A stretch of DNA of 64,000 nt from Isoetes taiwanensis (taxonomy: Eukaryota > Streptophyta > Lycopodiopsida > Isoetales > Isoetaceae): NCBI GenBank assembly GCA_021234155.1, contig JAJEKV010000053.1:1127307-1191306 (forward strand), in the 5' to 3' direction. The position numbers and the translations under genes are program-made. Below are positions 50,178 through 61,399 of this stretch, piece by piece (position 1 is the first letter of the stretch; each line of letters opens with the position of its first letter). The notes below the pieces were generated by a model, which worked only from the letters and a program-made list of their open reading frames with translations, searched no databases and was not told the origin of the DNA.

Positions 50178-50178
50178 T
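50151..50178. repeat. Poly-T run (28 bases)
   Basis: It probably marks the poly-A tail of a minus-strand retroposed insert extending to the right. An 84-codon minus-strand frame at 50,389-50,643 lies upstream of this tail on that strand but has no recognised domain. Confidence 0.85.
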
Positions 50179-51420
50179 GAGAGAGAGTAAGAGTAGATTT
50201 TTCCATTAATCAAGAAAAACAATACATAGATCTGCTTAGATCAGCAAGATACATTTTAGCAAAGGTCTTTAACAATAGCCTTCCATAAAGGGAGGTGGAG
50301 ATAAAGTCAATAAGTAAATAAAGCAAGTCTAGTCTGAAGATTACAGAGTTGACTCAATAGAGAAAAGTCAGCTAGTATGTAACAGTCTTCAAGTGAGAGG
50401 AGAGTAATCACGACCCCAACCAAAATTGGATACCGGGTGCTTGATAGAAAGCCATTGAAATTTCTGACCTGTCAAGAACTGTGGTTTGACAGGTTCTTCA
50501 TAGCGCACGAAGGAGGAAAGTTTGGAATTCGTGCCAGTGGCTAGTTCTCCCGTTCTTTGGCCGGATCTACCAATTTCAAGTAAAAAATCAAAGGCGGAAG
50601 AACAATTCTTGCTTTTTGAAATTATCATTTGAATGGAATTCAATTGATCTGCTTGTAGTATGTTGATTTAGAAGCCATTGTTGATTGACATCCAAGCTTT
50701 TGTAATTCTAAACTTTGATGCAGACACTCTTAAGGTATACTTTTCTCCAGTTCTTGTTCACGAAATATCATAGAATTGTAATCGCATATAGAAATATAGA
50801 GATACAGAATCTAAAAAACTGAGACAAAGCCGAGGATACAAGGACATTATGTTCTCAAGAACCACAACAACAAGGTTCTTCATGGCCAGAAGAGAGCGAG
50901 AAAATCCAAAACAAATTTTGTTTCTTATTTATGTCATTATTTTGTGCAAAAAAAGATGATTTATTTCTTACTTATTCCATTGTTCAGTGGAAAAACAGAT
51001 GATTAGAAGATGCCAAACAGAAAGCAAGAACGATTTTCCAGAGAAGTGGCTCTGATGTCAAAAAGTTAAGCACAAGCATTTGGTGAAGGTAATAACACAA
51101 CCTATTGAATAATACAATCACAGTAGTAGTCGCCTATACAATGTACATGCAAGGATTGAATTCATTAAAAGGCATATTTATAAGTTTTCTTAAGAAGATG
51201 AGCAGGAGATTTTTCAATAATGATATGATCATTGAATAGAAAATACAAATCCACAAAAGCATGCTTGTTTCTTCTTGGTGGAGTTTTCCTTTACTAGTTA
51301 AGTTCTCTCATTCTTTGAGGTTTTCATTTGTAATGTGCAAACTTTAAAAGAATTTAAGATGCATGGGAAATGTAAGTGGCAAATTAGCTTCATTCTGACT
51401 AGGAACTTTGGATCTTCCAG

Positions 51421-52186
51421 GTTTATGCACAAAAGGAGACTTGCGATGAAGAGCTACGTGTAGAAAAGCATATTATGAAAGCATTGAACAATGTTCATCC
51501 ACTGCCTCACTCGAGCGCAGGTGAATTAGGGAACAGACGTATAAATCTTGAACTTATTTGGGGAACTACTATGTATCACATAGATGACCTTCCATTTATT
51601 CCTTTACGGATTCCAGATGTATATACACAATTTCGGAAGGTAAACATAGACAATTTGCTATAATGTTTGTATTGCAATTCAATTTCTAGAAACATCTGCA
51701 CAAAGGTATATGAGAAAGTACCAATGTGAAGGGGTATCCTAGTGATGGTCAATTCTGTACCGATAAGCAAGTGATTCAAGGATGAAGGCTTAAGAACAAT
51801 TAGGTTATTAGCATTACGGATATACTTTGGCATATTAGCATCACGAAGGTGAGAGATGGTCTGGCAGTTCGTGCTAAAATAGGATGAATAGCCTTTATGG
51901 TGTTTATTATGTATGTTTCAATCAGAGTACTCCACAAAGACGAAACGTTTTGTTGTTAATTTAGCAGAATTCTCTTGTTTTGTAATCAGCAGGTTAGAAC
52001 ATGGAATTTAAGCACGTGTCTCACAGCCTTCAGCTTCAACAGGCAGTTGAATCTTCTGCTGCAGTAAAACAATGTCTTCGGTTGCCTTCATACCTAGGGC
52101 CACTTCCTGAAAGGATAGAGGAGAACCTAGGAAGCTTTGGGGCAGTTCCCAGCATGGCAGAACTTGGATATACATTTCGAGGACAG
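51421..52186 (+). pseudogene. Cryptochrome-DASH/photolyase fragment, two exons
   Basis: DASH cryptochromes are FAD and MTHF-binding photolyase-family proteins that repair or sense UV damage in DNA. Exon 51,421-51,639 (73 codons) encodes VYAQKETCDEELRVEKHI and then LELIWGTTMYHIDDLPF and PDVYTQFRK, a diagnostic stretch of the N-terminal alpha/beta domain and linker. Exon 52,043-52,186 (48 codons) continues in the right phase with AVESSAAVK, the proline-rich linker LPSYLGPLPERIEE, and VPSMAELGY. Both have clean AG and GT borders. I cannot find exons for the N-terminal Rossmann start or the FAD-binding helical domain. Upstream lies a retroposed insert and LINE (to about 50.65 kb), and downstream only 246 bp remain before a gene on the other strand. 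This is an orphan fragment, although distant exons in a large-intron gene cannot be wholly excluded. Confidence 0.8.
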
Positions 52187-52431
52187 GTATAGAGCATTCA
52201 TTCTATTCCAGAAAATCAATCCTTGTAGGTGGTAAAAAAGGTGCCTCAAACATTATAATAAGAGGCAATTTTCTCTCCTATCAAAATTTTAAAGTTGAAA
52301 ACCACCTTGGCAGATCATCTATATCATTGTAGGATGGATTCCATTTGGCAGCAGGTTGTTCTACAAAATATAGTACATTTATTCACGTATCTTTACAAAA
52401 TTCACACAACTTTGCTATCTGAAAGTAGAGG

Positions 52432-53290
52432 TCACTCTTCTTGATCACCATAAAATTTGTCGCCCATAGCCCTCATGATCGCGCTGCTCTTTGGATCGAT
52501 CTGCTTGAGGTTCGGATAGTTCCTAATCACATCGGCCACAAGAATGGAAAACAGGGATTCCGCCAACACAGGAACGAGATTGAAAGACAACCACCTATTC
52601 GTTTCATACTCTTCTGGACGATAACTCTTGGCAATGATTGTATTGTCCGAGTTATGATAGCACTTATAGGTGGAGCCATCTATGATCAGCGTGTTGTGTT
52701 TGTTAAAGTCCTGGTATGCTTCATAAATTTTTTCCAGTCTTTTCACCATATTAGGCTTCCCCTTTGTGATGGCTTGATCGAGGTCTGACACATGTTCGAC
52801 CCTTTCGTTTCCCCAAACAAACTTGAACTTCAAAACTGGAAGGCCGAGAACACCAAGGACATTGACAACATTTTTCTTTGCCGTACAAGACCATGTGGCC
52901 ACTTCGAATCCCCATTCCAGGCACCATTCAATAATTTCCTTTGCTTTAGGCCGAGGATACACGATTTTAGACCCTACTTTTGTTGGCATATGCGAGATGT
53001 TAAGCTCAGGGACGTCACCATCGTGGTTTACTGCAGTCAAGACTCCATTGACGTCAAAAATTACAAGTTTGGTGGGCCCCCCTAGATCCCAGTTAGAGTT
53101 TGGCTCCAACCAGATTTCCTCTTGATCGAAATCCATATGCGGGATCATTATTCTTTCAGGTCCTTTCTTGGTGGTCGCAGTATCTTGTTCTTGACTGCCT
53201 TTTTTGGATGCAGTATCCTCCTGTGAAATTGAATCGCCAGCAGATCCCTGTGATAATGATAATGATCTGGATTGGTTGCGCTTGATGTCC
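52432..53290 (-). CDS. NIF/FCP1-like HAD phosphatase-domain protein (3' exon)
   Basis: The NIF (FCP1 homology) family are HAD-fold protein phosphatases that attack phospho-Ser/Thr through the first Asp of DxDx(T/V). The minus-strand frame has a Ser/Lys/Gln-rich leader, then KLVIFDVNGVLTA, IVYPRPKAKEIIEWCLEWGF, EVATWSCTAKKNV, FVWGNERVEHV, a KPNMVKRLEKIY segment, TLIIDGSTYKCYHNSDN, and a C-terminal helix ending FYGDQEE. The nucleophile Asp is kept, but the second Asp of the motif is Asn (DVNGV) and the late acidic pair is DG. The frame is open to 53,337 but has no ATG at its 5' end; a consensus acceptor at 53,291-53,292 makes it a 3' exon. A candidate first exon with ATG near 53,523 (MSGDKGDNRED) and a GTGAGT donor near 53,423 exist, but the phases do not agree, so the N-terminus is unresolved. 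Confidence 0.75.
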
Positions 53291-53365
53291 CTGGAATGAT
53301 GAAAGACGTCAATTACGCTACGAGGTTCTCGACTCACGAGTCGAAAAAGGAAAAAGTTAAAGACT

Positions 53366-53407
53366 CGGAGGGTTCCTCGACTTCATGAATCGAGAAGCCC
53401 TCCGAGA
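53366..53407. repeat. Imperfect inverted repeat upstream of the NIF-like exon
   Basis: CTCGGAGGG and CCCTCCGAG are the outer arms, and TTCCTCGA and TCGAGAAG the inner arms, around a CTTCATGAA centre. It lies between the NIF-like 3' exon and the candidate first exon, so it is probably intronic. It may be a relic of a fold-back element. Confidence 0.7.
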
Positions 53408-53664
53408 GCAAAGTGAACTCACCCCAATCTCGATTCTCCACTATTTGTTCCATCAAGCTTCGTCTAAACCTTGGACATCTCCGTCATCTTTATCTTCCCG
53501 GTTGTCGCCTTTGTCTCCGCTCATCTTCGGCCCTTACCTTGTCGAAGACCTATAAAAGCAACCAAAATCCGAGCCAGATTAGGAGGTAAATTTGAGCAAT
53601 TGATGGCCAGGCAGGATAGAAAAAGAAGCAAGGAGTATTGATCAAGGCTAGGTAAGTGGACAGT

Positions 53665-55732
53665 TTAAAGGCACATGGAGTCAAGCTTGGAGTTAAAGTA
53701 AGAGTGGAAAGTAGCAGCAGATACAAAAGAATAGGAGTCATCAGTCTGCTCAACAACTTCATCAAAGCAAGAGAGATCAGCCTCACTTAAGCAAAGCAAA
53801 GAGCCATATAAGTCTGTCAATAATATGTGTGTGTAGTACTGCTCCCTGAATCTTGAAAACTGCTCCCTTGACATGTAGTAGTGGTACATTGATAGGAAGT
53901 CGAACATACAATACACCTGAACCACTTCTCTGCAGAATATTCCAGGTAAATTTGTCCTCTTACACAAATGTGACTCATTCATAGTAAGTTTGCTCAAGAA
54001 CAAACTTAGATCTTGGCCAACATCCTTCTTGAGAAGATTATCCCCCAACTCCCCCAAGCTTTCCTTACATATGCTCAAGTAAGCTACACAAAAAGCTGAA
54101 TTAGAATCAATGACATTTAAATTGGATGCAAATAACAAAAGACCCCCTGAATTGACCAATTGAGTCCCATTTTCTGTTATACTTTTCAGAGAATTTTCTT
54201 TTGTGTGCTGAGGCAGTGGATTCAACTTCAAGTTGAAAGTGCATCTTAATCCAAAAGGTTGAGAAATTCTTCTTACCATAAACAACTCTATTCCTTGCTT
54301 TCCAGACATTCCAAAGAGCAATAAACATAATAGTATTAGCAAAGATACAGTTAATTTGAATATATGACAGTAAATTACCCGAAATCTTGTTGGGGAAAAG
54401 ATAATCCAGCTTATCATTAAACCAAGACAAAAAAGGGCAAAGGAAAATATGGTCAAGATTTTCATCCATACTGCAACCAAGGTGGCATAGGGCAGAGATA
54501 TCATCATTCCTATTGGAAAGCATTTGGAGGTTTGGTATACTTTTATTGGCCAGAAGCCAAATGAAGAAGTTTACCTTTGGGAAACAGTAAGAATTCCAAA
54601 CCTCATGAAAGAGAGCATTACCCTCCTCCTCAGATATAGACCATTTAGATATTGCCTTGGAGGGGACATCAGATCTATTAATGGCTGAGTAGATCTTACT
54701 AACCTTGCAATGACATTTACCATCAAGGCTCCAGTTAGTTGCCTTAGGAACAACATTATTCAGCCAGATTTGAGGAAGAATTGATTTAATATGAAGATAG
54801 ATCTTTTTGTCACTTGAAGTTCCCTGCATGATACTTCTCAAAGAAGTCCAAGAAATTAATTTGTTATTGATGTAAAGGTCACTTAAGAATTGGAAACCAA
54901 AGTCAGACCACTTCTTGTAGATCCTTGGATGTCTCAGGGCCAAGACTTTACTTGGATGATTCTTGAGAATGGGGTTCCAGAAAATTGTCATTTGCAGGTT
55001 AAGATCTTGGGGTGCAGCATTAGACAAATCCAGATTGAACTTTATTCCAAGCCATAATAATGTTCCTCATAAGAGGAGAAGTATTAGCACCGGCATGGAT
55101 AACATTGAAACAAGAATCAGGTAAAATATGACCAATTGAAGGATGACCATCAAGGTGAGAGCAGGAGAGCCAATAGCTAATAAACTGAGAAGAAAAGGAC
55201 TTCCATACATATTTTCCAGCTAGAGTACAGGCCTGCAAATGAAGATTTTTGCAACCTAAGCCACCATATTTTTTAGGCTTCGTAATGTATTTCCAGCTTA
55301 CTAAATGAGATCCCTTCCACACAAACCTTCTAATTATTTTCTCAATCTTAGAATAAACAGTCTTGGGAGCCACTAGAGCAGAGGAGAAATAAATATGAGA
55401 ACTGGTTAAAACAGAATTAGCAATTAAAGTCCTGCCAGCAAAGGATAAACCTCCTCTAAAGTTATTTAGTTTTTTCCTAATTCTGTCAATGATAGGCTGC
55501 CAAAGACCTTTTAAGCTAGGATTAAGAGACAAAGGCATTCCCAGCAAAGTGGAGGCTTGATTGCAATTAAAAACCTTGATATCAGCAAAGTTTGGCTGAA
55601 TATTGTCCCCTATAATCACACATTTGGCCAAATTTAAATGGACACCCGAGGCAGCAGAGAATTGCTTGATGATCTCAAGAAAGAATTCAATGTTGGAGAT
55701 AACATCACCAAAAAGGCAAAAGTACCATCAGC
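53665..55732 (-). mobile_element. LINE ORF2 fragment, YADD box to zf-RVT and tail (minus)
   Basis: Reading leftward: ADGTFAFFGD-like text at the relic of the catalytic YADD box (about 55,732-55,700, with a one-base frame break), GVHLNLAKCVIIGD, LLGMPLSLNPSLKG, LNNFRGGLSFAGRTLI and KPKKYGGLGCKNLHLQA, typical of the plant LINE reverse transcriptase thumb. Then comes the zf-RVT module (WSISEEEGNALFHEVW, FPKVNFFIWLLANKSIPN, CHLGCSMDENLDHIFLCP) and a roughly 280-codon tail frame. One frameshift separates the two main frames near 55,020. The part before YADD is absent: at 55,733 the sequence changes abruptly to a LINE fragment on the other strand. Confidence 0.85.
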
Positions 55733-56348
55733 ACTTACAGACTTTGCCTTCTCAATGGCAATCCATCTGGAACCTTGTTTGGTCTAAATATAATCCTCCA
55801 AAGGTAAATGTTTTACTTTGGCAGGTGATTCATCGTTCTTTGAGAGTTAATGAGATGGTTCATCGCTTTAAGCCGGGAGTAAGCCCACTTTGCCCAATGT
55901 GTGAGCGTGCATTGAAACATTGGAGCATTGTTTATATTTGTGTGCAGAGCTGAGTAGTCTTAGGTCCTGGCTGCATTCATTTTTTTGGAGTATCTTTGGA
56001 TAGTCAGCACTTTCTTTTGGGTATTTATCCAAATCAGTGGACTGCTTCTAAAAGGATTGCATTTCACATGGCAAAGTCTTGGCTAATATGGAGTGTATGG
56101 AAGCGAAGGCGAAGAAAGGTCTTTTATGATAAGCATATTTCTTCTCAGGTGGTACTTCAAGAAATTCGTAAGAAGTTGTATAATTGCTTTCAGATCTCCA
56201 ATTGGCCTGATCGCATTAAACTTCCAATATGGAGTGATCATCTAAAAGTGATTGATGCTTCAGGGACATTTCTTACTTCTGGAAGTACTTTGTAATATTT
56301 TGAGTGTATAATATGAAGTAAAACACGTTCTTCAAAAAAAAAATAAAA
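55733..56348 (+). mobile_element. LINE 3' fragment with zf-RVT and poly-A tail (plus)
   Basis: The frame reads WQSIWNLVWSKYNPPKVNVLLW, VIHRSLRVNEMVHRF, LCPMCERALKHWSIV (zf-RVT), then after a frame break WSVWKRRRRKVFYDK and a tail ending near 56,295. It is followed by ATATGAAGTAAAACACGTTC and an A-rich tail (56,334-56,348). It is 5' truncated exactly where the opposed minus-strand LINE begins. Its zf-RVT differs strongly from that of the minus-strand fragment, so the two are different LINE families. Confidence 0.8.
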
Positions 56349-57299
56349 AATCCAGCAGCCACTAGTCATGACAAAAGCCAACTAGCAGACTCATCTTCCA
56401 AGGGTCAATCCCCCTAGTAGTATTATCTGTCCACACTAAGATCCGAAAATCTATGGTGGCACTTGTATCCCAAAACATCAAGTATTTAGCATATATCCTA
56501 GACTTGAGGAGACATAAAAATGCCCTGATCATTTTTAACTAGTAAGACTCCAGTGTCAAATAGATTAAGACCACTTGGTTCCAGATCTAGAAACATTATT
56601 ACACGAACTGTGTATACAATGCATATTTTTAGATTTAAACATGAATCAGCATTCATTATCCAAGTCATACTGCTATTATCCATTATGGTCTAATGTTACA
56701 GAGTTTTCTTGAAGCAAGGACTAAAAAAATAGCAAGGATCTGCGTCAAAGAACATCTATACTGTTTTAAGAGTAACAGCTTGCAGATCTGCAGCCCCATT
56801 ATGGTCTTCATAAATATCAGAGCTCGAAAAGAGAAAATGATATTACTTGACATGTATCTTTTGAGGCAGATAACATAGGAAATCCTTTCCATTTGTAAAA
56901 ATTCGTCCATCCTCAGAAGTAAAAAGTGTAAGAAAAACTTGTCTTGTAGAACTTGGATTGAAATTGTTTTCAGTATAAATTTCTCGTCCATTCTTCAGCA
57001 AAACCAATTCAACGCGCAAAGAAAAACACAAAGGGAATAGAAGCCTGGTACCTGCAGCCAAACAATACTACATTAGCATGAAAATGGTAATGTAGCAAGG
57101 GCCAAAAGGTACAATTGGCTTCTCGGTTCATCACCGGTCACCATTTGTATCCTCTTTGCCCATTGATTAGAAGAAGCAAGAAAAATGGACTGTAAAATGA
57201 ATTTATAGAATCAAACAAAAAGTATATTATCAAATGAACAGAGCAAGTCTATTTAAATTTCAGTTATTGCTAAGATCTGCTAACATGGTAGAGCAATCA

Positions 57300-58127
57300 A
57301 ACCAGAAATTTGGATCTATGGCAAACCTTATTGCGTGTTTTCATATGCTTAGCATAAGAGCATATCGGCCTGATTATGATCAAACCCTTGTGCCTCATGC
57401 AAAGGATGTCTCAGGCCAAACACATCAAGAAATGGGATTTGAGGAGGAACTTCCTTGGAGATGTCAATCTGGACAATGGATCGAGGTGGCCTATAAGGAG
57501 AATATTCCGTGCAAATATAAGATCCAATTGAACCAAAAAGCAATTTAAGACAATTTTCATTCCAGTATATTGGGTTCAGGCCATGAAGAGTGGTCGAGGT
57601 TATCCAAGTTAGCTACCTCAAATTTGGGATCCCATTTGAGGAAGGTGAGCTAAAAGGATTCAAAAGCCAGAGGACCATGATTGAGCAAAAGATTGGCAGT
57701 TCGTTTGTTTACCACACTCAATCATAACATAGGGAGACTGGAGCCAATAGACCGCATTGATCATAATTCCTTTGTGAAGGTTCAAGCAAAAAGCCCAGAG
57801 TTTATCTAGCTTGATACCATGCTTATTAACTTTAACAATAACAGCAGAATCATGAAAGGAATTCAATTTTGCATGAACAGAGGGAAGATCCAAAGAAATA
57901 CCATTGACGACATCGGCTTTTTTGGCACCGAAAGGGGGCTTGAATGGGCGAATTGTTCCGAGGGCCTTATCTAGAGACTCGTCCGGGTGCTTCTGTTGAT
58001 CCGATCTTTTTTCACCATAAGCAATGGGAATTTGAAGAGCAGGGTCCATGCATGGCAATTGGCCTCTGAAATCTGGATCTTTAGACAAATTGTCCCAGAA
58101 AGGAACTTTGAAAGATAGAGGATCCAT
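57300..58127 (-). mobile_element. LINE ORF1-like fragment (DUF4283-type), minus
   Basis: The minus strand has a 155-codon frame (58,127-57,660) with FKVPFWDNLSKDPDF, KADVVNGISLDLPSVHAKL, AVIVKVNKHGIKLDKLWAF and INAVYWLQSPYVMIECG. The layout recalls the N-terminal, RNA-binding-like DUF4283 part of plant LINE ORF1 proteins. A further segment (57,543-57,349, with IVQIDISKEVPPQIPF) continues it in another frame. It may belong to the same element as 53.7-55.7 kb, with the ORF2 5' half deleted. The family assignment is by layout only. Confidence 0.45.
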
Positions 58128-59049
58128 AGAAGATTGTCCAATGAAAGAGTTAGCAAAGTCACCAAAGAAAATGAAAATTTTTAGGTTATCTTGGAAAGAC
58201 CTTAACTACTTGCGGAGCTCGGGGCGATCAGAGGGCTCAAAATCAGCAAAGGCATGAAGAATGGAAAGAAATTTAGGGTAATTTTTGTTTTTAAGATCCA
58301 TCCAGAAAGAACCAGGGGAAAACTACAAAAGCAGAATGAAAATGTGCGAAATAGCAGGAGGGGAAATCAAAGGGCAGGGAAAAAACAGGGGAACGAGCCA
58401 ATCTAAAATTAAGAAGACAGAAAGCCAGACTCAACACCAAAATGAAGAGAAACAAACACTAAGGTATGAATCATTGCTCAGAATACACCTTTACCACAAT
58501 TTTGGAGTCACTCCAACCACAATGCACATGAAGGATGCACGAAGCTGAGACCTCTTTTCTGCCAATGAATTCTTGGAGCCAAGAATCAACAATTTCAACC
58601 TCGAATTCAACCGAGCTTGGCACAAATGAGTATTCCGGGATGAAAAGTTCTTCAGGGAAATTTTGCTCAGAGACCAGTGAATTCCAAAGATTCAAAGGAG
58701 ATCCTTTCAAAAAACCACAGGTTAATCTTGAATTATGTTTGATAATTGTGAAGATTTTGGTGTCCATCTGTAGCTAGTGATGAGAGGAACCATGGAAATT
58801 GCAAGCCCCTACAAGGCTGGCAAGACTAGATTCTTCAAATTGCTTCAGAATCTGTCATGAATTAGCACAGCAGATCAAGAAATTGTTTCAGAAAAGACAA
58901 GGAAATCAAGAAAAATGGCGCTCATTGCTGACATGTCTTGATCCCCTTCGTCTCTTTGTGTTTCTGTTTTATTTCCTTCTTCCATCCTCAGTGGTTCTTC
59001 CAATGGAATGTACAGGGCACATAGGTGCGTGTAGGTATAGACGGCTAGA

Positions 59050-59520
59050 TCACCATCGCTTGGCAGCATACCTTGATGCTTGCTTCCTTAACAAACTATG
59101 GAATGCGGATGCTATAGCACATGCCAAGATGGCACGATGCTCGGCACATGTCAAGATGACACACTATCGGCCGAGCCAATCCCATGGTCACACGAGGCCT
59201 ACAACACCATCTGTATATCCATTCGCCCATGAAGGAATGCAGGCTAATAGCTTCCATTTGCACGGATGTGCATTACCTCTGTATTGAGACAAGCTGATGC
59301 ACATGATCTGTCAATGTTGCCAACAGGGTGTCATTGAGGATGAATAATATGCCCTTCAGGCCTATCCAGCATTACATCATATTCAACCACGATATATCCA
59401 GTTAGTCTTGTCGGACCAGCCGCTGTATATGCTATTGGACATAGCCTCCGTGGGGTTGATAAGTTCATATCTTCAAGAGGTCATGGACATGCGGACTCAC
59501 CAGTCCCTCCTAAGCATCTG
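59050..59520 (+). mobile_element. LINE C-terminal fragment
   Basis: Near 59,310-59,500 the frame reads a Cys-Cys cluster (ICQCCQQGVIEDE), a YALQAYPAL-like segment, and RYIQLVLSDQPLYMLLDI. This matches the end of ORF2 in the family seen at 31.5 and 47.9 kb (His/Cys module then 'LLECPAYAHIR'-type text). It is short, stop-ridden and not functional. Confidence 0.5.
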
Positions 59521-59858
59521 TTGACTTGTGTTATACCATATCATTATACAATCTACCAACATACTTATTACTATGAAGGTTTTTCAATTGACACTCCACG
59601 TGGCACACAACTACTAGCCTCACTCCTCATCAATTTTGTCTGCAGGGTCATATGCGATGTTACCCATTATATTTTTTATATTTAATGTGGCTTAAGGGAT
59701 CCACTACCATAAATACAATGTGAATACAAGCTAACTATCTTACATCTAGGTACCGATACATGCAATAAGTCACGTCTAAGGAAATAATGATTATCCCATC
59801 GTGGCCAATGATCTCATGAATCCAATCATGCCTATTCATGTATGCACTCCTAGAATGC

Positions 59859-61398
59859 CTACACTTTTTGTCGAGATGACATAAGGAATGGTAGAATTCT
59901 CATAATGGGCACTGACACATATGCTTTTTTCCTATCATGCATATTATTGCGCCTATAGTAGATAAATGCCACTCTCTCCACCTTAACGCTCATGCCAATT
60001 AAGGCTAAAGCGCATTCACCTATAGTGTTGACGTCGACTAACTCGGAGAAAAGTTTCCCTTTGCATTGCTCCATAAACACTGGATGTTTTTCTTTGGAAT
60101 CTGATTTTGACACCCATGCGGTAACGTCCACTGGCAAGTGTGTCCACTTAACCAGGTACTGCAAGAACTGTGATCTTCTCGCCTTCTCGAACAATTTGTC
60201 AAGGACTGCTGCTGAGACAATTTCTAACTTTTCCACGATCATTTTCAATAACGTTACAGACTCTATAACTTCTTTTGGGTTCAAGGTTTGATTCTTGAGA
60301 AAACTCACATGAAAAAACTTATGCATTTTTAGGTCCAACTTAGAAGATTCGATTCCCACTTTCTAGTGATTTAAAATGGTTCCATAAAGAAGCTTCTTGC
60401 AGCTACCAATGCCTGGCCTGCTTCAGCTTGATCTTCAACCAAAGTTTATCTCCTTCCTTGAACTTTCACACACATACCTATGCACGCACCTTTAGGCTCT
60501 TACGCCTACTTCTAGCTGCTAGAGGCTATCCATGGACTTCTTCCACTAAATGCTGCATATTGGTCAACAGTTGCAACCTCCACTTTAGACACAGGGTTGT
60601 GCCAAGCATTGGGAGCCGGACATTGATAGCCATGAAGGGGGACATCTTGGGTGACTCTTGCTTCGTACCTATATACAAACTCTAGTAAGTAGATGTAGTC
60701 AACCTACTTCGATTGTTTATTCTAAACATAGTTTCTCAATTTGTTTTTAAAATCTAATTGGTGCTCTTCATCTGGCCGTCCATTTGTGCATGATATGCTG
60801 TACTCATCTACAGCTTCATTTGGATTGTGTCAAAAAATCTTGCTAGAAGAGAGGTGTAAACTTGAATCTCTACCCGACACAATTGCTTTAGGCAATCTTG
60901 CAGCTACATATTCCTAGCCCCGCTCAGCTTGATCTTCAAAAAAAGTTTATCTCCTTCCTTGAACTTTTGCACGCACCTATGCCTACTTTGCTAGGTTCTT
61001 ACACGCCTGCCGAAATGCTACAGATATCCAGGGGACTTCTTCCACTAACTATTGCATATTGGTCAACAGTTATAACCTCCACCTTAGACACTGGATTGGG
61101 CCAAGTATTGGGAGCCAGACATTGATAGCCAGCCATGAAGGGGGACATCTTGGATGACTCTTGCTTCGTACTTGTATGGAAACTCCAGTAAGTGGATGTA
61201 GTCAACCTACTTCAATTGTTTATTCTAAACGTAGTTTCTCAATTTGTTTTTTAAAATCTAATTGGCGCACTTCATCTGGCCATCCATTTGTGCATGATAT
61301 GCTGTATTAATCCACAACTTCGTCTAGATTGTGTCGAAAATCTTGCTAGAAGACAATTGTGAACTTGAATCTCTGACCGACACAATTGCTTTAGGCGT
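59859..61398 (-). mobile_element. Ty3/gypsy (chromovirus-like) integrase end and chromodomain, decayed
   Basis: Reading leftward, the integrase core end (STAYHAQMDGQMKSTN, the counterpart of 'STAYHPQTDGQTE') is followed by the GPY-side region and the frame 60,359-59,859. That frame has KMHKFFHVSFLKNQ (the 'HPVFHVSLL' position) and then LEIVSAAVLDKLFEKARR and QYLVKWTHLPVDVTAWV, a clear chromodomain. Chromodomains of this kind steer integration to marked chromatin. Stops interrupt the integrase part. Protease, reverse transcriptase and LTRs were not found, so the copy is a fragment. It contains an internal tandem duplication. Confidence 0.75.
60396..61398. repeat. Tandem duplication (about 501 bp x 2) inside the gypsy fragment
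   Basis: Copy A (60,396-60,896) and copy B (60,897-61,398) both start CTTGCAGCTAC and end near ATTGCTTTAGGC. They share long blocks, such as CAGCTTGATCTTCAA, GGGGGACATCTTGG and TTTGTGCATGATATGCTGTA. Both cover the integrase STAYHAQ segment. Divergence is spread evenly, so the duplication is not recent. Confidence 0.9.
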
Positions 61399-61399
61399 A

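Noticed and set aside
51995..52042. Earlier start for the second cryptochrome exon at the AG before 51,996
   Set aside because: That start runs into a stop or the wrong frame; the AG at 52,041-52,042 joins FRK directly to AVESS, as the family requires.
53291..53337. Extension of the NIF-like coding region to 53,337
   Set aside because: The frame is open but begins with GTG and crosses a good splice acceptor at 53,291-53,292, so the extra codons are probably intron.
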